Assembly (NCBI GenBank): GCA_024699855.1
Contig: JAMPIQ010000001.1
Location: 15,872,001-15,936,000, forward strand
Origin: Aphelenchoides besseyi
Lineage: Eukaryota; Nematoda; Chromadorea; Rhabditida; Aphelenchoididae
DNA length: 64,000 nucleotides
Reading direction: 5' to 3'
Part shown: positions 61,889 through 64,000 of the stretch, one piece after another
How positions within the stretch are numbered: the first letter of the stretch is position 1
How the letters are laid out: each line of letters begins with the position of its first letter
The notes under the pieces: generated by a model
Databases searched by the model: none
What the model saw: the letters and a program-made list of their open reading frames with translations, nothing else
What the model was told of the DNA's origin: nothing
Made by a program: the position numbers and the translations under genes

Positions 61889-63976
61889 ATGAGTTCGTTA
61901 ACGATAACCAAGAAAACTTTCGAAGCCCAGGATTTGCCGTTCCACTCAGTTGAAGTCTTTCGAGATCGTGCAGAAGTCAAGCGGCTTTTTAAAGTCCAAC
62001 TGGATCGGGGTCTAAACAACGTGGTTGTGAATGTGAGTTTTTTGTTGGCGACTAGTTATCAGTTTACTTCAGAATGTTTGTGCGTCCGTTCAAGCGGACT
62101 CGATTCGCGTTGAAGGGAAAGGAAAAGCCGTGATCCACGAGTTTCAATACAAAACCGATCAAGTAACAAATTCGGAGACTGACACTTCTGAAGTAATTTT
62201 AGCTACTGAACAGTTTGATTAGTCCATTGTTTCAGATCAGAAAGCTGGTTGATGGGTTAAAAGAAAGCGAACTGAAAAAATCAAAAGTCGACGTTTTGCC
62301 CATGATTTACAACAAACGTTTGAGTTCATTGGACAACTTGGTAACGAACATTTTCTTTTTGAATGAACAGTTTTTGTTTGCAGATGAGTCAACTTAAGTT
62401 GCCAAAGAATGACAATTCGAACTCATTTTTTTTTGACATTCAGTTCGAAGAGACGTTGAACAACTTCTACAAATATCACGAACAAAATGTCATTGATATG
62501 AGCACGAAATCTCGAGAAGCTGAAGTTGAAGCACGTACGTTGTCAAAAAAAATTCAACAACTGCAAACTCAACTTCAACAACTACGATCCACGAAAGTAG
62601 TCAAACGTTCGATTTGCATGATGCTGGAGGCTCTCGAGGATCAATCGGTTGCGGAAATTGAACTCGCTTATCAAGTATGCAATGCGAGTTGGACACCTTC
62701 TTATGATATTTGCGTTTCAACCACCGGCTCTAAACCTCAACTTAAACTCATCTACTATGGACAAATCGTACAAAATTGTGGAGAATCATGGAATGACGCA
62801 AACTTAACCTTAAGCACCGCTCAACCGCGTTCTGTCACTGAACTGCCAACGATCGGAACATTGAAAGCTCAACTTAAACACAAAGATATTCCTAGAACTC
62901 TACAAGCTGTAGGATTTGGAGGATCGTAAGTTGTATTGTATTTCGAATCAAACGTCGATTTGCAGGCCTTTTAGTGGTGGTGTCAAGGCAAACGCTTCTA
63001 CTCAACAGGGTAGTCTGTTTAGTTCTGTTACAACTTCAAATACTTCGTATGCTACTTTTGGTGCTCCTAACCCAAACAACGTAGTAGAACCAGAAGTGGT
63101 GGCTTGTTCGCTGCCCGAATACATTGCTGAGCAACACGCTCTTTCGACCACGTTTACGGTCGAACATAAAAAGACGATCCTTTCGGATGGCTTGGAACAT
63201 AAAGTCACGATTGCAACTCTTGATCTGGAGCCTGTGTTGCATTACAATTGTGTTCCGTCAAAGAGCGCAAACGTTTATTTAACCGCTTCAGTTATCAACT
63301 CCTCTTCATATCCATTAATCAACGGCAAAGCATCTGTTTATGTTGACAACAGTTTCTCAACAAAGGTAACCAATTATATACTACCAGTTCATTAGATACT
63401 ATTTAGGTCGCCATCAATACCGTTTCACAAGGCGAGAATTTCGATTGTTCCTTGGGCGTAGATCCGACTGTCAAAGTCACTTACAAACCGGTGCACAAGT
63501 ATCAACAACAAGTTGGAATTTTCAACAACACACCAGCTATAATGACTGAACAATCAATCGAGATTAAAAACACAAAACAAAATGAGCCGGTTGTTCTTAC
63601 AATCTACGAGCATGTTCCTAAAAGTACCAATGAAAAGATCAAGGTAATCAATAAACTCCAAACGAATCTTCAATTCATGATCTTTCAGATTAAACTTCTT
63701 TCTCCGGATTTGGAAACTAGCGATTTAGCTTCAAGTAATCAAATTGATAAAGAAAGTCAATTGAAGGTAAAAGAAGTTGGTGCACGAATCAACGACGCTC
63801 ATAACTTGGAGTGGACAGTATTGTTGAAACCGATGGAGAAACGTGAACTTGTGGTCAAATACGCAGTTATGTATCCACCGACAGAAAGTGTACAGTTTGT
63901 TGAATCCTTTGATGAACCAAAAAGCTCGCTGTTTACCAAACAAGTTGATGAACGTATATCGTTCAATTTTTCTTAA
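61889..63976 (+). CDS. DUF4139/DUF4140-domain protein (F37C4.5-like)
   Basis: A protein of about 600 residues of unknown cellular role, related to C. elegans F37C4.5. The N-terminal DUF4140 part starts MSSLTITKKTFEAQDLPFHS, then VEVFRDRAEVKR and KAVIHEFQYKTDQV. A coiled coil follows (EVEARTLSKKIQQLQTQLQQLRS). The DUF4139 domain begins VAEIELAYQVCNASWTPSYDICVSTTG, then LKLIYYGQIVQNCGESWNDANLTLSTAQP, HKVTIATLDLEPVLHYNCVPSKSANVYLTASVIN and VDNSFSTKV. Later blocks are HVPKSTNEKIK, VLLKPMEKRELVVKYAVMYPP and DERISFNFS. The start ATG follows TTTTAG by five bases, consistent with trans-splicing. Several phase-0 introns of about 40-50 bases are seen. Confidence 0.9.
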
Positions 63977-64000
63977 AGATGTTTCTTTTGCTCAATTTTG

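Overview
The window is animal nuclear DNA, most likely from a nematode. Nearly every gene is broken by very short introns (about 32-60 bases) with GTAAGT/GTGAGT donors and TTTTCAG-like acceptors. Several genes have such an AG directly before their first ATG, as expected for spliced-leader trans-splicing. Genes are packed on both strands with little space between them. I cannot name the genus. Coding regions below are given as the span from first to last coding base, introns included, and were assembled by eye.

Layout. 1-4.3 kb: 3' part of ATIC (purine synthesis), with an alternative first exon and an antisense i-type lysozyme in its two large introns. 4.3-6.6 kb: two tandem Ras genes. 7-10.2 kb: FNIP. 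10.7-14.1 kb: a PAQR3-like membrane protein and an SLC34 phosphate transporter. 14.4-18.6 kb: thymidylate synthase, NDUFB10, TMEM242-like and a reduced PDHX-like protein. 18.6-27.4 kb: an accessory stretch with an SLC17 transporter, a C2H2 transcription factor, a decayed zinc-finger gene and unassigned fragments. 27.5-34.8 kb: collinear COX18, pantothenate kinase and AP-3 delta. 34.9-42.4 kb: an orphan membrane protein, BTBD1/2, an SLC22 transporter and Pur-alpha. 43.9-50.2 kb: an aldo-keto reductase, a nuclear receptor and a ZC3H10-like protein. 50.8-53 kb: a Gemin3-like DEAD-box relative. 54.4-59.3 kb: CaMKII. 59.7-64 kb: a galectin-like protein, two small proteins and a DUF4139 protein.

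Most genes are housekeeping or signalling genes with no shared pathway. Mitochondrial functions recur (NDUFB10, PDHX, COX18, TMEM242), as does nucleotide synthesis (ATIC, TYMS). The most interesting structures lie inside ordinary genes. CaMKII contains an internal first exon with a membrane anchor that would give a kinase-less, alpha-KAP-like protein. Its linker also holds a cassette exon with a CaMKI-like helix. The Gemin3 homologue has lost key helicase motifs, the PDHX homologue has lost both its lipoyl domain and the middle of its catalytic domain, and ATIC has a second start that would skip its cyclohydrolase domain.
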